Shown here piece after piece: positions 15,648 to 25,005 of a DNA stretch of 44,338 nt. A program made the position numbers and the translations under genes. The first letter of the stretch is position 1. The number at the start of each line of letters is the position of its first letter. Source of the DNA: Akkermansiaceae bacterium. Its GTDB lineage: Bacteria; Verrucomicrobiota; Verrucomicrobiia; Verrucomicrobiales; Akkermansiaceae. Under the pieces are notes generated by a model that saw only the letters and a program-made list of their open reading frames with translations, made no database searches and was not told the DNA's origin. The stretch lies in assembly GCA_025354565.1 (NCBI GenBank), contig JANXMQ010000113.1, positions 1 through 44,338 of the forward strand. The letters run 5' to 3'.

Positions 15648-18260
15648 ATGGATCTACCCGTCAAATTTCAAAATCTGAAAAAGCTGTTTGCCCTAGTCGC
15701 GCCATACATTTGGCTGGCCTTGTTGGCCTTTGCGGTGTGGTCGCTCAACAAGGAACGGGCCAGCTTCCACCTGTCTGACTTACAAGACGCGATGCACCGG
15801 GTCGGGTGGTTGCAATTGGGAATCGCCCTGTTACTGACAGGTGCCAGCCTGCTGTGCAATGCCTCGCTGGATTTGCTCGCGTTGCGCTGGCTGAAAAATG
15901 AATTGCCGGTGGGCAAGGTGCTGGGCACGGCGCTGATCGCGGGTTCATTCAGCATGAATGGCGGGGGCACGGTGCTAGGTGGCGGCACCATCCGGATGCG
16001 GTTTTACGGACAATACGGCTTGGGTGGTGGCGCAATTGCCAAAATCACCGGCTTTCTGCTGGTGGCCGGGTGGTTGGGACATGCGTTGCTAGCTGGCGTG
16101 ATGTTGTGCTGGTCACCCCCGGCCCCGGGGTGGCTACCGATTGGGGTGGGGCGTGGCGTCGGAGTGGCGCTGCTCGTCTCGTGCGCGGTCATTGCGACCC
16201 TCTCGGCGACGGGATTCCGGGGGAAAAATCTGTCATTCCTGCCGCCCTGGCGGCTGATGGTGACGGCGATGTTGGTATCCGGCTTTGATTGGTTGTTCGC
16301 CGGGCTGGCGCTGCGGGTTTTCCTGCCGCTGGAAATCTCCACCCCGGCCTTTCTCGCCGCGACGGCCGTGGGCCAGGCGCTCGGTGCCGCCAGCCATGTG
16401 CCCGGTGGTCTCGGAGTCATGGAGCTGTCTATCAGCAAATTCGCTGCCGGTATGGCTCCCGCTCCTGTGATCATCGGTGCCTTGCTGATTTACCGGCTCA
16501 CCTACTACCTCATTCCGTTTGTCTGCGCAGTGTTAGCGGTGAGCTTGCGGGAAATCTGGGCCAAGCGGCATTGGGCAAAAAAGACGGTGGATGGCACCGG
16601 CAAGGCATGGTCGGCCATCGCGCCCCGCTTGGCAGGGATGAGCGCCCTGGCCGGGGGCTTCGTGCTGATGCTGTCTGCAAACACGCCGATGTTGGAGCAA
16701 CGCCGGGAGACGCTGGAAGAATTTATCCCGCTGCCCTTTGTGGAAGCTTCGCATTTCCTTTCCAGCATCGCGGGAACAGTGATGATTATCGTCGCCAGCG
16801 GGCTGCTCCGGCGGGTGCGTGCCGCGTGGTGGATCGCGGTGGTGATGGCGACGGGTGGAATCGTGTTCTCGCTGCTAAAGGGCTTCGATTGGGAAGAATC
16901 GTTGGTGCTACTCATTTTCCTCGCGGCCCTGTTGCCATTCCGCGCTAAGTTCCACCGCCATGCCGGGATCTGGACCCGCCGGTTCTCGCTGCAATGGTGG
17001 GGGCTGATCTTGTCGATCATTGGGCTGGCGATATGGTTCGGATTTTATTCGAGCCGGCATGTGCCCTACGGAACCGATCTTTGGTGGCAGTATTCTTTCG
17101 ACAACGACCCCTCGCGCTTCCTCCGCGGCATGGCCGGTAGTGCGTTGATCATCGTTTTCGTGGCCTTGCTCCAATACTTCCGCCCGGCCCCGCCACGGGC
17201 GCGCGAGCCGCTGCCGTGTTTCGAGCGGATATTGGAAATGGTCAACACCACCCCGCGGTGCGCCAGCGCCCTCGCCCTCGTCGGCGATAAGGAATTCCTC
17301 TTCAATCATGAGCAAAGCGCCTTCCTGATGTATGGCGACCAAGGCCGGACCCGAGTGGCCATGGCGGACCCGGTGGGTGATGAGGAGAAATTTGAAGGCC
17401 TCTACTGGCGCTTCATGGAACAGGCGAACGACGAGGGCATGAGGGCTGCTTTCTATCAGGTAGGAGCTGCCATGATCCCGGTCTGCGTGGAAATGGGAAT
17501 GCGAATTTATAAGCTCGGCGAGGAAGCGATGATCCCGTTAGAGACATTTGATCTATCAACCTCCGAACTCAAAAAATTCCGCAAGGTGATGAACCGGATG
17601 GAACGCGAGGGTTGGCTGTTTGAAATCTGGCAGCCAGATCAGGTGACCGCCCGTCTCGGGGAATTGCGGGCCGTCTCGGATGCATGGCTGAGTCACCACA
17701 ACGCGAAGGAAAAAGGCTTCTCGCTGGGCCGCTTCGACGACGCCTATCTCTGTCGGCTACCGTGCGCAGTCATCATTATCGAGGGTCGAGTGATCGCCTT
17801 CGGCAACGTGTGGCCTGGCAATGGCAAGGACGAGCTTTCCACCGATCTCATGCGCCACATGCCGGATGCGCCTAACGGCGTGATGGACTGCCTGTTTGTG
17901 AGCCTGATGCTCTGGGGCAGGCAACAGGGCTACCGTTGGTTCGACCTCGGAATGGCACCGCTCTCCGGTCTTGCTGGCAAGCAATTCGCGCCGCTCTGGA
18001 GTCGCATCGGTGGGTTGATTTACGACAAGGGCGAGTCCTTCTACAACTTCAACGGCCTGCGTGCTTGGAAGAGTAAATTCCAGCCGGTCTGGCAGCCACG
18101 CTACCTCGCTATTTCCAAGGCTTGGGAATTGCCTGCGGCCATCATTGATATCACCGCACTGATCGGAAAATCCTCCACCCGCCCGCGCCGGGAGGTTTCC
18201 CCGGTGGTCGAGGAAAGCGCACCTGATAGAGATCATCCCACTCCTGCCGAGCCGTCATGA
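15648..18260 (+). CDS. mprF: MprF-like phosphatidylglycerol aminoacyltransferase/flippase
   Basis: An 870-residue membrane protein with the two-part MprF/LpiA architecture. The N-terminal ~520 residues hold many hydrophobic segments (the flippase, UPF0104-like part: SFSMNGGGTVLGGGTIRMRFYGQYG). The C-terminal ~330 residues form the soluble DUF2156 aminoacyltransferase domain (LALVGDKEFLFNHEQSAFLMYG, GDQGRTRVAMADPVG, WFDLGMAPLSGL, FYNFNGLRAWKSKFQP). The family transfers an amino acid, usually Lys, from aminoacyl-tRNA to phosphatidylglycerol and flips the lipid, which lowers surface charge and raises resistance to cationic peptides. The stop overlaps the next gene by 4 bp (ATGA), pairing it with an AcvB/VirJ-like hydrolase. 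Confidence 0.92.
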   Translation: MDLPVKFQNLKKLFALVAPYIWLALLAFAVWSLNKERASFHLSDLQDAMHRVGWLQLGIALLLTGASLLCNASLDLLALRWLKNELPVGKVLGTALIAGSFSMNGGGTVLGGGTIRMRFYGQYGLGGGAIAKITGFLLVAGWLGHALLAGVMLCWSPPAPGWLPIGVGRGVGVALLVSCAVIATLSATGFRGKNLSFLPPWRLMVTAMLVSGFDWLFAGLALRVFLPLEISTPAFLAATAVGQALGAASHVPGGLGVMELSISKFAAGMAPAPVIIGALLIYRLTYYLIPFVCAVLAVSLREIWAKRHWAKKTVDGTGKAWSAIAPRLAGMSALAGGFVLMLSANTPMLEQRRETLEEFIPLPFVEASHFLSSIAGTVMIIVASGLLRRVRAAWWIAVVMATGGIVFSLLKGFDWEESLVLLIFLAALLPFRAKFHRHAGIWTRRFSLQWWGLILSIIGLAIWFGFYSSRHVPYGTDLWWQYSFDNDPSRFLRGMAGSALIIVFVALLQYFRPAPPRAREPLPCFERILEMVNTTPRCASALALVGDKEFLFNHEQSAFLMYGDQGRTRVAMADPVGDEEKFEGLYWRFMEQANDEGMRAAFYQVGAAMIPVCVEMGMRIYKLGEEAMIPLETFDLSTSELKKFRKVMNRMEREGWLFEIWQPDQVTARLGELRAVSDAWLSHHNAKEKGFSLGRFDDAYLCRLPCAVIIIEGRVIAFGNVWPGNGKDELSTDLMRHMPDAPNGVMDCLFVSLMLWGRQQGYRWFDLGMAPLSGLAGKQFAPLWSRIGGLIYDKGESFYNFNGLRAWKSKFQPVWQPRYLAISKAWELPAAIIDITALIGKSSTRPRREVSPVVEESAPDRDHPTPAEPS

Positions 18261-19081
18261 CTTCTAAGACCCGAACTATTTTTCGCTGGGTATTCACCGT
18301 CATCCAGATCCTCATGCTGATCCCTGTCGGTTGGTATCTCTATCATTTCCTCATGCCACGCAACTATGTCAGTCCCGCCGGTGAGGTCATTCCTTTAGCG
18401 CTTTCTAGCGGGAAATTCCAGGTGCTCTATTTTGCCCCGGACCGACCCAAGGGCATCCTGATCATCGGCACCGGTGACGGTGGCTGGTCTGGACAAATCG
18501 AGGAGCCCATGGCGGCTCACGCGGTGCGCACCGGCTTCGCCGTCGGTGGCTGGGACTGCCGTAAATTCGCCGACACCCGTACCTTTGACCACGCCACGCT
18601 GACAGAGGCATTCAACGTCGCAGTCGCCGCCGTTAGGAAACGTGCGGGACTCCCCGCCGACACCCCCGTCTGGTACACTGGCTGGTCCACCGGTGCCGAG
18701 TGGGCCATCAGTGCCGCCGCCGGACCGGACCGCGAGAAAAATCTCGTTGGCATTCTCGCGGTCTCACCCGGTGACCGGAGCCGCTATGGCATCACTAAAG
18801 GTGATTTGTTAGGCGAGGAACCCGAGGGACCAGGCTCTTTTGGCCTCGCGGACCTCGCGCCGCAACTTCACGGAGTGGGAGTCGTTGAGTTCGTTGGTGA
18901 GCTCGACGTCATGGATAATCAAATCGACTGGATCAAGGCGCTGCATCCGGAAACCCCGCACAAGAAAGTGGTCCTAACCAAGACCACCCACGACATGAAC
19001 CACGCCGACGTCCGCTTTCTCAGCGAGTTCGACATGGCGCTGCAATGGACCTTGGACACGCACATCCCGGCGGGAAAATAA
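18257..19081 (+). CDS. AcvB/VirJ-like serine hydrolase
   Basis: A 274-residue protein with an N-terminal membrane anchor or signal (FRWVFTVIQILMLIPVGWYLYHF) and an alpha/beta-hydrolase domain of the bacterial VirJ family. Visible are the GTGDGGWSG oxyanion-type loop (about residue 75), the nucleophile elbow WYTGWSTGAEW (about 140) and the C-terminal His in TTHDMNHAD. In Agrobacterium AcvB hydrolyses lysyl-phosphatidylglycerol and is encoded with the MprF homologue LpiA. The 4-bp overlap with the mprF-like gene here repeats that pairing, so a role in turning over aminoacylated phosphatidylglycerol is a good inference. Confidence 0.85.
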   Translation: MTSKTRTIFRWVFTVIQILMLIPVGWYLYHFLMPRNYVSPAGEVIPLALSSGKFQVLYFAPDRPKGILIIGTGDGGWSGQIEEPMAAHAVRTGFAVGGWDCRKFADTRTFDHATLTEAFNVAVAAVRKRAGLPADTPVWYTGWSTGAEWAISAAAGPDREKNLVGILAVSPGDRSRYGITKGDLLGEEPEGPGSFGLADLAPQLHGVGVVEFVGELDVMDNQIDWIKALHPETPHKKVVLTKTTHDMNHADVRFLSEFDMALQWTLDTHIPAGK

Positions 19082-19141
19082 CACCGGGGCACCGCTCACT
19101 CGGCACTTTCCTCCACCGCAGTTACCGCTCATGCTCGCGGC

Positions 19142-20182
19142 GTGCTACCGTGGTTTTCCAACAACTCCTTCCCGCTCTATCTCGCACCGATGGCCGGGGT
19201 GACGGACGTGATTTTCCGTCAGCTTTGCAAAGAGCTGGGAGCGGATGTGATGGTCACGGAGTTTGTCTCCGCAGAGGGGATCATGCAGGCGGACGCGCGC
19301 ACGCGGAAATACACGGAGTTCTCCGAGGAACAGCGACCAGTGGGCGTCCAACTCTTCGGTGCCGACGGCGGGCGGATGGGGGAGGCGGCACGGAAAATCA
19401 TTGATTGGAAACAGCCGGATTTCATTGATATCAACTTCGGTTGTCCGGTGAATAAAGTGGTCGCGAGAAACGGCGGCTCCTCCTTGCTCAAGGACTGCCC
19501 AGTGCTGGCGGCAGTGGCGGCGGGAGTCGCGCAGGCCGTGGGCGAGGTGGTGCCCGTAACGGCGAAAATGCGGATCGGCTGGGACGAGACGACGGTGAAC
19601 GCGGTGGAGGTGGCGAAAATTCTCGAAGACTGCGGAATGCAGGCCATCGCCGTCCACGGGCGGACCCGCTCACAGGGCTACGGCGGCGAGGCGAACTGGG
19701 AGGTGATCGATGCCGTGGCGCGGGCGGTGAAAATTCCAGTCATCGGCAATGGCGACCTCACCTGCGGCGCGGACGTCATGCGGCGGCGGGCGGAAACGGC
19801 TGTATCCGGCGTGATGATCGGACGGGCGGCGATGCAGCACCCGTGGGTGTTCCGGGAGGCGAAGCATTTTCTAAAGAATGGCACCGTGCTGCCGGAAGTG
19901 GCCGTGAGCGAGCGCTGGGAACTGGTCATCCGACATGTGAATCTCGCCGTCGCCAGCGGCCGAAACGGTGACGAGCGGCAAACGCTGACAGCCATGCGCT
20001 CGCGCCTCATGGCCTATTGCAAAGGCTTTCCCGGAGCAAAGGAGCTGCGCGGCAAACTGTGCCAAGTTTCCTCGCTGGCAGAGGTGGAAGGTCTTGCAGA
20101 AATCTCACTGGCGCGAGCCGAAATGTTAGACATTGAGGTAAGCACCGAACATCGATCTAACTTTCCCTCGAACTACCCATGA
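19142..20182 (+). CDS. tRNA dihydrouridine synthase (Dus)
   Basis: A 346-residue FMN-dependent TIM-barrel enzyme that reduces uridine in tRNA D-loops. Family motifs are LAPMAGVTDVIFRQLCKELG at the N-terminus, the GVQLFGAD strand, FIDINFGCPVNKVVARNGGSSLL, TAKMRIGWDE, AIAVHGRTRSQGYGG, and the FMN phosphate-binding IPVIGNGDLT and GVMIGRAAMQHPW. The overall pattern is closest to DusB. The start is GTG at 19142, right at the conserved N-terminus. It follows the hydrolase gene by 60 bp. Confidence 0.95.
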   Translation: MLPWFSNNSFPLYLAPMAGVTDVIFRQLCKELGADVMVTEFVSAEGIMQADARTRKYTEFSEEQRPVGVQLFGADGGRMGEAARKIIDWKQPDFIDINFGCPVNKVVARNGGSSLLKDCPVLAAVAAGVAQAVGEVVPVTAKMRIGWDETTVNAVEVAKILEDCGMQAIAVHGRTRSQGYGGEANWEVIDAVARAVKIPVIGNGDLTCGADVMRRRAETAVSGVMIGRAAMQHPWVFREAKHFLKNGTVLPEVAVSERWELVIRHVNLAVASGRNGDERQTLTAMRSRLMAYCKGFPGAKELRGKLCQVSSLAEVEGLAEISLARAEMLDIEVSTEHRSNFPSNYP

Positions 20183-20259
20183 TTGACCAATGACGATTTC
20201 CTAACCGCGCCACCGCTCTGCCTATTACAATCCCCTATCTCCTATCCATTCTCCCGCGC

Positions 20260-20979
20260 ATGCCTCACGCCTTTCATCCATTTACCACAGAGCACTTCAT
20301 CACACTCGGTGTTGGCACGCTGGCGGCAGTGGCTTTTTTGCTCGCTGGGAAACGCGGCGGATCAAGCCACCAGCTCGCCACGGCTCTACTCGGCTTCCTG
20401 TGCCTGAGCACCTATCCGCTGAGCGAGGCGGCATGGATGACGGTGGATCTACCCAAAACCTGGGACAACATCCTGCCGTTCCACATGTGCGATATCGCCG
20501 CGATGACGGCGGGCTTTGCCTTACTCACACGCAGGCCCATGCTCTGCACCATCACCTATTTCTGGGGTCTCGCCGCCACCGCGCAGGCGCTCTTGACACC
20601 CGCCATCACCATTGGCTTTCCCGCACTGCCGTTCATCATGTTTTTCATCCAACACTTCGCCGTCGTGATCGCGGCGCTTTATCTGCCAATCGTCCTTGGC
20701 TGGCGGCCCAAGTCCCCTTGGTGGCGCAGTCCCTTGGAAATTTTCGGCCTCTCGGTGATTTATTTGTTTTTCATCCTCACCATAAATCACTGGCTGGGCA
20801 GCAACTTCGCCTTCGTCTCCCACCCGCCCGCCAACCCAAGCCTCATCGACCACCTCGGGCCATGGCCATGGTATATCCTATCGCTGTTAGGAATCGCCCT
20901 AGTGCTTTATTTCCTGCTGGCATTGCCGTTCAAGCGAGGGAAACATTCTCCGCGAGAATCCACCATCGTTCGACCGTAA
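20260..20979 (+). CDS. TIGR02206/YwaF-type integral membrane protein
   Basis: A 239-residue hydrophobic protein with about six to seven membrane segments. The pattern PFTTEHFITLGVGTLAAV, LPFHMCDIAAMTAGFAL, YFWGLAATAQALLTPAI and the C-terminal GPWPWYILSLLGIALVLYFLLALPF are typical of the TIGR02206 (YwaF) family, whose function is unknown. It follows the Dus gene by 77 bp on the same strand. Confidence 0.88.
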   Translation: MPHAFHPFTTEHFITLGVGTLAAVAFLLAGKRGGSSHQLATALLGFLCLSTYPLSEAAWMTVDLPKTWDNILPFHMCDIAAMTAGFALLTRRPMLCTITYFWGLAATAQALLTPAITIGFPALPFIMFFIQHFAVVIAALYLPIVLGWRPKSPWWRSPLEIFGLSVIYLFFILTINHWLGSNFAFVSHPPANPSLIDHLGPWPWYILSLLGIALVLYFLLALPFKRGKHSPRESTIVRP

Positions 20980-21499
20980 GACGATGGAAACCGTGCCGGT
21001 CCACGTTCCCGTCAACTACGCGACCGCCGCAGAAATCCGTGCCACTGCTACTTCCAGAAATTCGGAACCGTCTTGATTTCCCCCTTTCAGCTTCTCAGAA
21101 TTTCAGCTTGCACCCTTCAATGCCTCATTCCCACTCCAAGCCAATTTTTCCTCTGCGTTCCTTGGCGACCTTTGCGCCTTGGCGATCAAAATTCTTTGAT
21201 GGCCATCCGCAGCAGCGACTTCGGCAATGAAACGGCGAATGACTTCATACCGGACCAGCACCTCAAACATCCAAGGAGCCTCTGGCGGAAGAAGGTGAAG
21301 CGCGACGGTCGCAGACGCGCTACAGGGAGAGGAAGAAGTTGATGGTTGAGAGTTGATGGGCAGAGGCGGAATTGGAGCGATACACTCGACCCTCAACCAT
21401 CGACCCTCGACAAAGAGATTCCGGTGGAACAATGGCAGATGCGTGGACAGTGGTCCAACACCCGATCAAGTCCCGCTGGTAAACCCGCCAAAGCCTGCG
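20980..21499. repeat. Gene-poor stretch with short-word repeats
   Basis: About 520 bp without a convincing gene. It contains TGCGTTCCTTGGCG and TTTGCGCCTTGGCG in near-tandem at 21154-21184, and a 10-bp inverted repeat GATGGTTGAG (21341-21350) / CTCAACCATC (21392-21401) embedded in further TTGATGG and TCGACCC words. Tiny frames at 20984 (30 codons) and 21200 (47 codons, basic C-terminus) exist but have no supporting evidence. Confidence 0.6.
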
Positions 21500-22042
21500 A
21501 TGAATGGGCCGATGCCGACGGCCAAAGAAAATCGAAGCGCGGATGGGGTGAAGCTCCACCATCACAAGACCCTGCTGATCATTGCCATTTTCAAGTGGTG
21601 CAAGGGAGTGCTGTTGATCCTGCTGGCTTTTGGATTGTTCAAGCTCATGCACCACGACGTGGGCGCGATGCTCGAAGACTTGGCGAACAAGCTCCGGGTG
21701 GATCCTGAGAACCGCTACCTTGGCGCGGCCCTGGCGAAACTCGATCTGCTGGATGACGGGAAACTGGAGAAACTTAGCGGTATCACCTTCGCCTACGGGG
21801 TGCTGCTGCTGACGGAAGGAACCGGACTCTACTTCGAGAAACGCTGGGCCGAGCTGCTGACGGTGATTGCCACGGGTTGCTTCATCCCTTTGGAATTATA
21901 TGAGCTGTTCGTTTCGGTATCACTTTTGAAATGTGTGTTGCTGCTGATGAATGTGACGATCGTCATCATTCTCATCGCCACCCTGCGCCGCCAAGCGGCC
22001 AAGCCGGGCTTGGGGGAGAGCGGAAGGAGCGAGTCAAAATAG
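21500..22042 (+). CDS. DUF2127 membrane protein
   Basis: The frame is open from 21353, but the likely start is ATG 21500 (MNGPMPTAKENRSADG) or 21512, giving about 180 residues. The core matches DUF2127: VKLHHHKTLLIIAIFKWCKGVLLILLAFGLFKLMHHD, then a soluble segment ending LRVDPENRYLGAALAKLDLLDD, then three further membrane helices with EGTGLYFEKRWAELLTVIATGCFIPLELYEL. The function of the family is unknown. No strong Shine-Dalgarno decides between starts. Confidence 0.82.
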   Translation: MNGPMPTAKENRSADGVKLHHHKTLLIIAIFKWCKGVLLILLAFGLFKLMHHDVGAMLEDLANKLRVDPENRYLGAALAKLDLLDDGKLEKLSGITFAYGVLLLTEGTGLYFEKRWAELLTVIATGCFIPLELYELFVSVSLLKCVLLLMNVTIVIILIATLRRQAAKPGLGESGRSESK

Positions 22043-22132
22043 GACAGGGGGAATTTTATCTGGACCTCTACGCGGGCTTGCCGATGGGTTTTGGCTCGTT
22101 TAATGAATGGGCGAACTCAAACTGAAACGATC

Positions 22133-23038
22133 ATGGAATGGAAAGACCGGCGGGATAGCGAGAATGTGGAGGATGCACGGGGGGAGCAATCTGGAGGCTA
22201 TTCCGGAGGCGGTGGCAGCGGGGGTGGCGGCGGGCTGGGGTTGTTGTTTACCATTGGCAGGAGGTTTGGGTTCAAGGGGGTGCTGGTGGCGCTGGTTCTC
22301 GGTGGGGTGCTTTGGAAGATGGGCTTGCTGGATCAGTCGGTGCTGGATGGAGGCGGCCGTCCGGCTGGGTTGTCGCAGCAAGCGAAGGTGGGCTCTTCGG
22401 ATCAGGAGCGGTTTGCGTTTGTGAAGAAGGTGCTGGCAAGTACGGAAGATGTGTGGACGGCGGAGTTCGCGCGGGTCGGGAAGCGATATGAATTGCCCAA
22501 AATGAAGGTGTATCGCGGGCAGACGCAAACAGCGTGCGGAACAGGCAACGCGGCGATGGGGCCGTTTTATTGCCCAGGCGACGCGAAGGTTTACATCGAC
22601 CTTGGATTTTATGACGAGCTGGCGCAGACCTTCAATTCGCCGGGGGATTTCGCGCAGGCGTATGTGATCGCGCACGAGGTGGGGCACCATGTGCAAAAGT
22701 TACTGGGCATCTCGACCATGGTGGCGGCGAAGCAAAACCGGCCGGATTACAACGAGTGGTCGGTGCGGCTGGAGCTACAGGCGGATTATTTCGCCGGGGT
22801 GTGGGCGAAGCACTCGATGCAGTATTTCAAGCTGGATCGCAGCGACATCGAGGAGGCGATGCATGCGGCCAATGCCATCGGCGACGATATGATCCAGAAG
22901 AAATTCCAGGGGCGCGTAACGCCCAAGGCCTTCACCCATGGCACAGCGGAGCAACGGATGCGGTGGTTCAAGAAGGGACTGGACAGCGGCCGGATCGAAG
23001 ATGGGGATCCCTATCAGATGGCGTATCAGGATTTGTGA
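22133..23038 (+). CDS. ypfJ: YpfJ-type neutral zinc metallopeptidase
   Basis: Starting at ATG 22133 (MEWKDRRDSENVEDARGE) the protein has 301 residues. A Gly-rich linker (YSGGGGSGGGGGLG) and one membrane helix (FKGVLVALVLGGVLWKMGLL) precede the Zn_peptidase domain. Visible are the zinc site HEVGHH in AYVIAHEVGHHVQKLLG, the downstream RLELQADYFAGVWAKH and the C-terminal FTHGTAEQRMRWFKKGLDSG, all conserved in the family. The N-terminal WKDRRDSENVED signature is also typical of YpfJ. The substrate is unknown. The gene is followed by 150 bp with no recognisable feature before the convergent kduD. Confidence 0.92.
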   Translation: MEWKDRRDSENVEDARGEQSGGYSGGGGSGGGGGLGLLFTIGRRFGFKGVLVALVLGGVLWKMGLLDQSVLDGGGRPAGLSQQAKVGSSDQERFAFVKKVLASTEDVWTAEFARVGKRYELPKMKVYRGQTQTACGTGNAAMGPFYCPGDAKVYIDLGFYDELAQTFNSPGDFAQAYVIAHEVGHHVQKLLGISTMVAAKQNRPDYNEWSVRLELQADYFAGVWAKHSMQYFKLDRSDIEEAMHAANAIGDDMIQKKFQGRVTPKAFTHGTAEQRMRWFKKGLDSGRIEDGDPYQMAYQDL

Positions 23039-23192
23039 ACTCGGTAGAGGAGATGCTTTAGGTGTCCATCGACGTAAGGACAATAAGGCAGGATATCTAT
23101 TTGGGGGTTACTGATCTTGGAGGCGGACTCGGAACAGGATGCTACGGTCACGGTCTGGCGCGGGGACGCTCCAGCGACGCTTGCGTGTTTCA

Positions 23193-23954
23193 TCACCGGC
23201 CCATCCAGCCACCATCCACGACGAGGATTTCGCCGTGGACATAGCGCGAGGCTTCGCTGGCGAGGAAGACGACCGGGCCCTTGAAATCGGCGGGATCGCC
23301 CCAGCGGCCGGCGGGGATGCGGGCGAGGATTTGCTGGCTTCTAACGGGGTCGTCGCGCAGGGCCTCGGTGTTGTCGGTGGCGATGTAACCGGGGGCGATG
23401 GCGTTGACGTTGACGCCCTTGCCCGCCCATTCGTTAGAGAGGGCTTTGGTGAGCTGGCCGATGCCGCCTTTTGAAGCCGCGTAGCCGGGGACGGTGACAC
23501 CACCTTGGAAGGTGAGGAGGGAGGCGGTGAAGATGATTTTTCCACTGCCACGCTCGATCATTTTCGCGCCAAGATCGCGGCTGAGGAGGAACTGGGCGTT
23601 GAGATTCACGTCGATGACCTCGAACCAGAAATCGTCGGGATGCTCGGCGGCGGGCTTGCGTTTGATAGTGCCAGCGTTGTTGACGAGGATGTCCGGTGCG
23701 CCGTGGGTGGCGAGGATTTGCGCGGCGAAGGCTTTGACGGCGGCGCGGTCAGAGAAATCGCAGGAATAGGCGGTGAATTTCCGGCCGAGCGCGGTGACGG
23801 CTTGTTCAATCGCGCTGCCTGTTAGTTCCAAACTGGCACTGACGCCGATGATGTCCGCACCGGCTTCGGCAAGCCCTTGGGCCATCGCGAAGCCGATGCC
23901 ACGCTTGCAGCCAGTGACGAGGGCGGTTTTTCCGGTAAGATCGAATGAGTTCAT
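23193..23954 (-). CDS. kduD: 2-deoxy-D-gluconate/2-keto-3-deoxygluconate dehydrogenase KduD (SDR)
   Basis: The ATG at 23954 (MNSFDLTGKTALVTG) gives 253 residues, the normal size for KduD. It is a short-chain dehydrogenase: TGCKRGIG for NAD binding, NNAG, the active Ser in FTASLLTFQG, YAASKGG with catalytic Tyr and Lys, and the C-terminal VDGGWMGR. KduD reduces 2,5-diketo-3-deoxygluconate to KDG, the step after KduI in unsaturated uronate catabolism. kduI lies just upstream on the same strand (about 70 bp), so the two probably form an operon. Confidence 0.92.
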   Translation of the reverse strand: MNSFDLTGKTALVTGCKRGIGFAMAQGLAEAGADIIGVSASLELTGSAIEQAVTALGRKFTAYSCDFSDRAAVKAFAAQILATHGAPDILVNNAGTIKRKPAAEHPDDFWFEVIDVNLNAQFLLSRDLGAKMIERGSGKIIFTASLLTFQGGVTVPGYAASKGGIGQLTKALSNEWAGKGVNVNAIAPGYIATDNTEALRDDPVRSQQILARIPAGRWGDPADFKGPVVFLASEASRYVHGEILVVDGGWMGR

Positions 23955-23970
23955 GTGTTTGAAAATTTGA

Positions 23971-24026
23971 GAATCAAGAATCAAGAGGAAGTCTCTTCAT
24001 TCTCTGGATTCTGGCCTCTGGATTCT
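23971..24026. repeat. Short-word repeats between kduI and kduD
   Basis: GAATCAA occurs twice in tandem (23971-23984). CTCTGGATTCT occurs at 24002-24012 and again at 24016-24026, a 14-bp period, the second copy running into the kduI stop codon. The two blocks are loosely complementary (GAATC against GATTC), so the kduI-kduD transcript could fold here. Confidence 0.75.
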
Positions 24027-24855
24027 AACGGAGTTCTGCGATTTCCACGCGGTCCATGTCGGTGAAGGCTTGGTTTTCGCCGCCCATGGCCCAGCAGAAG
24101 CGGTAGCTGGCGGTGCCGCAGCCGCAGTGGATGGACCAAGGTGGAGAGAGGACGACTTGGCGGTCGGCGACCCAGAGCGGGCGGGTTTCCTGAGGCTCGC
24201 CCATCATGTGCAGGACGCGGTGGGCGGCGGGGACGTCGAAGTAGCAATAAACCTCGCTGCGGCGGTCGTGAGTGTGGCAGGGCATGGTGTTCCAGACGCT
24301 GCCGGGCTTGAACTCGGTGAAGCCTAACACCAACTGGCAGCTCTTGATGCCGTTTTCATGGATGTATTGGAGGATGGTGCGTTCGTTGCACTCGTCCTTG
24401 CTGCCGAGTTCCACGCGGTTGGCATCGGCCCGGGTGGCCTTGGCGGTCGGATAAGTGGCGTGGGCGGGGTAGCTGACCAAGTAGAAGACGGCGGGGGTCT
24501 CGCCGGAAACGCTGGTGAAGGTGATTTCACGGCTGCCGCGACCGATGTAGAGGCAGTCGTGGCTGCCGAGATCATGGGCGGTGCCATCGACTGTGACGGT
24601 GCCGGTCGCGCCGAGATTGAGGATGCCGAGTTCGCGGCGTTGGCAGAAAAAATCCGCCTTGAGAGCGTCGTCAGTGGCGAGAGTAAGGGGGCCGGAAGTG
24701 GGGATGGCGCTGCCGACGATGGCGCGGTCGAGGTCGGTGTGAATGAGGCAGATTTCACCGGGTGCGAAGAGATTTTCCACGAGGAAGGCGGCACGGAGTT
24801 CGTCCGTGTCGAGGATGGAGGTTTCGCGGGGCGATGGCATGAGACGTTTTTCCAT
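24025..24855 (-). CDS. kduI: 5-dehydro-4-deoxy-D-glucuronate isomerase KduI
   Basis: The ATG at 24855 (MEKRLMPSPRET) gives 276 residues, matching the usual length. The cupin zinc ligands are visible: His, His and Glu in MPCHTHDRRSEVYCYFDV (about residues 195-205) and His in LSPPWSIHCGCGTASYRFCW. Other family blocks are YIGRGSREITF and GSVWNTMPCH. It isomerises 5-keto-4-deoxyuronate, released by unsaturated glucuronyl/galacturonyl hydrolases such as the divergent GH105 gene, to 2,5-diketo-3-deoxygluconate. The 150-bp divergent region to the GH105 gene probably holds promoters for both, but I cannot pick out the boxes. Confidence 0.95.
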   Translation of the reverse strand: MEKRLMPSPRETSILDTDELRAAFLVENLFAPGEICLIHTDLDRAIVGSAIPTSGPLTLATDDALKADFFCQRRELGILNLGATGTVTVDGTAHDLGSHDCLYIGRGSREITFTSVSGETPAVFYLVSYPAHATYPTAKATRADANRVELGSKDECNERTILQYIHENGIKSCQLVLGFTEFKPGSVWNTMPCHTHDRRSEVYCYFDVPAAHRVLHMMGEPQETRPLWVADRQVVLSPPWSIHCGCGTASYRFCWAMGGENQAFTDMDRVEIAELR

Positions 24856-25005
24856 GATATTGATTGAAGGGTGAGGAGGGATTCTAAAGTATCGGGAAAC
24901 TTGTCCGGCTGGCAATGAATCTCCTTTGATCAGGACCATTCTTCATTTGGCCCATTCTCTGGCAACCGGAATCTTAGTTTCCAAATAACAACGCACGAAA
25001 ATCCC

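Noticed and set aside
21103..21432. Reverse-strand 109-codon ORF in the gap before the DUF2127 gene
   Set aside because: It spans word repeats and inverted repeats, has a Ser/Pro-rich low-complexity middle and no recognisable family. I treat the gap as non-coding.
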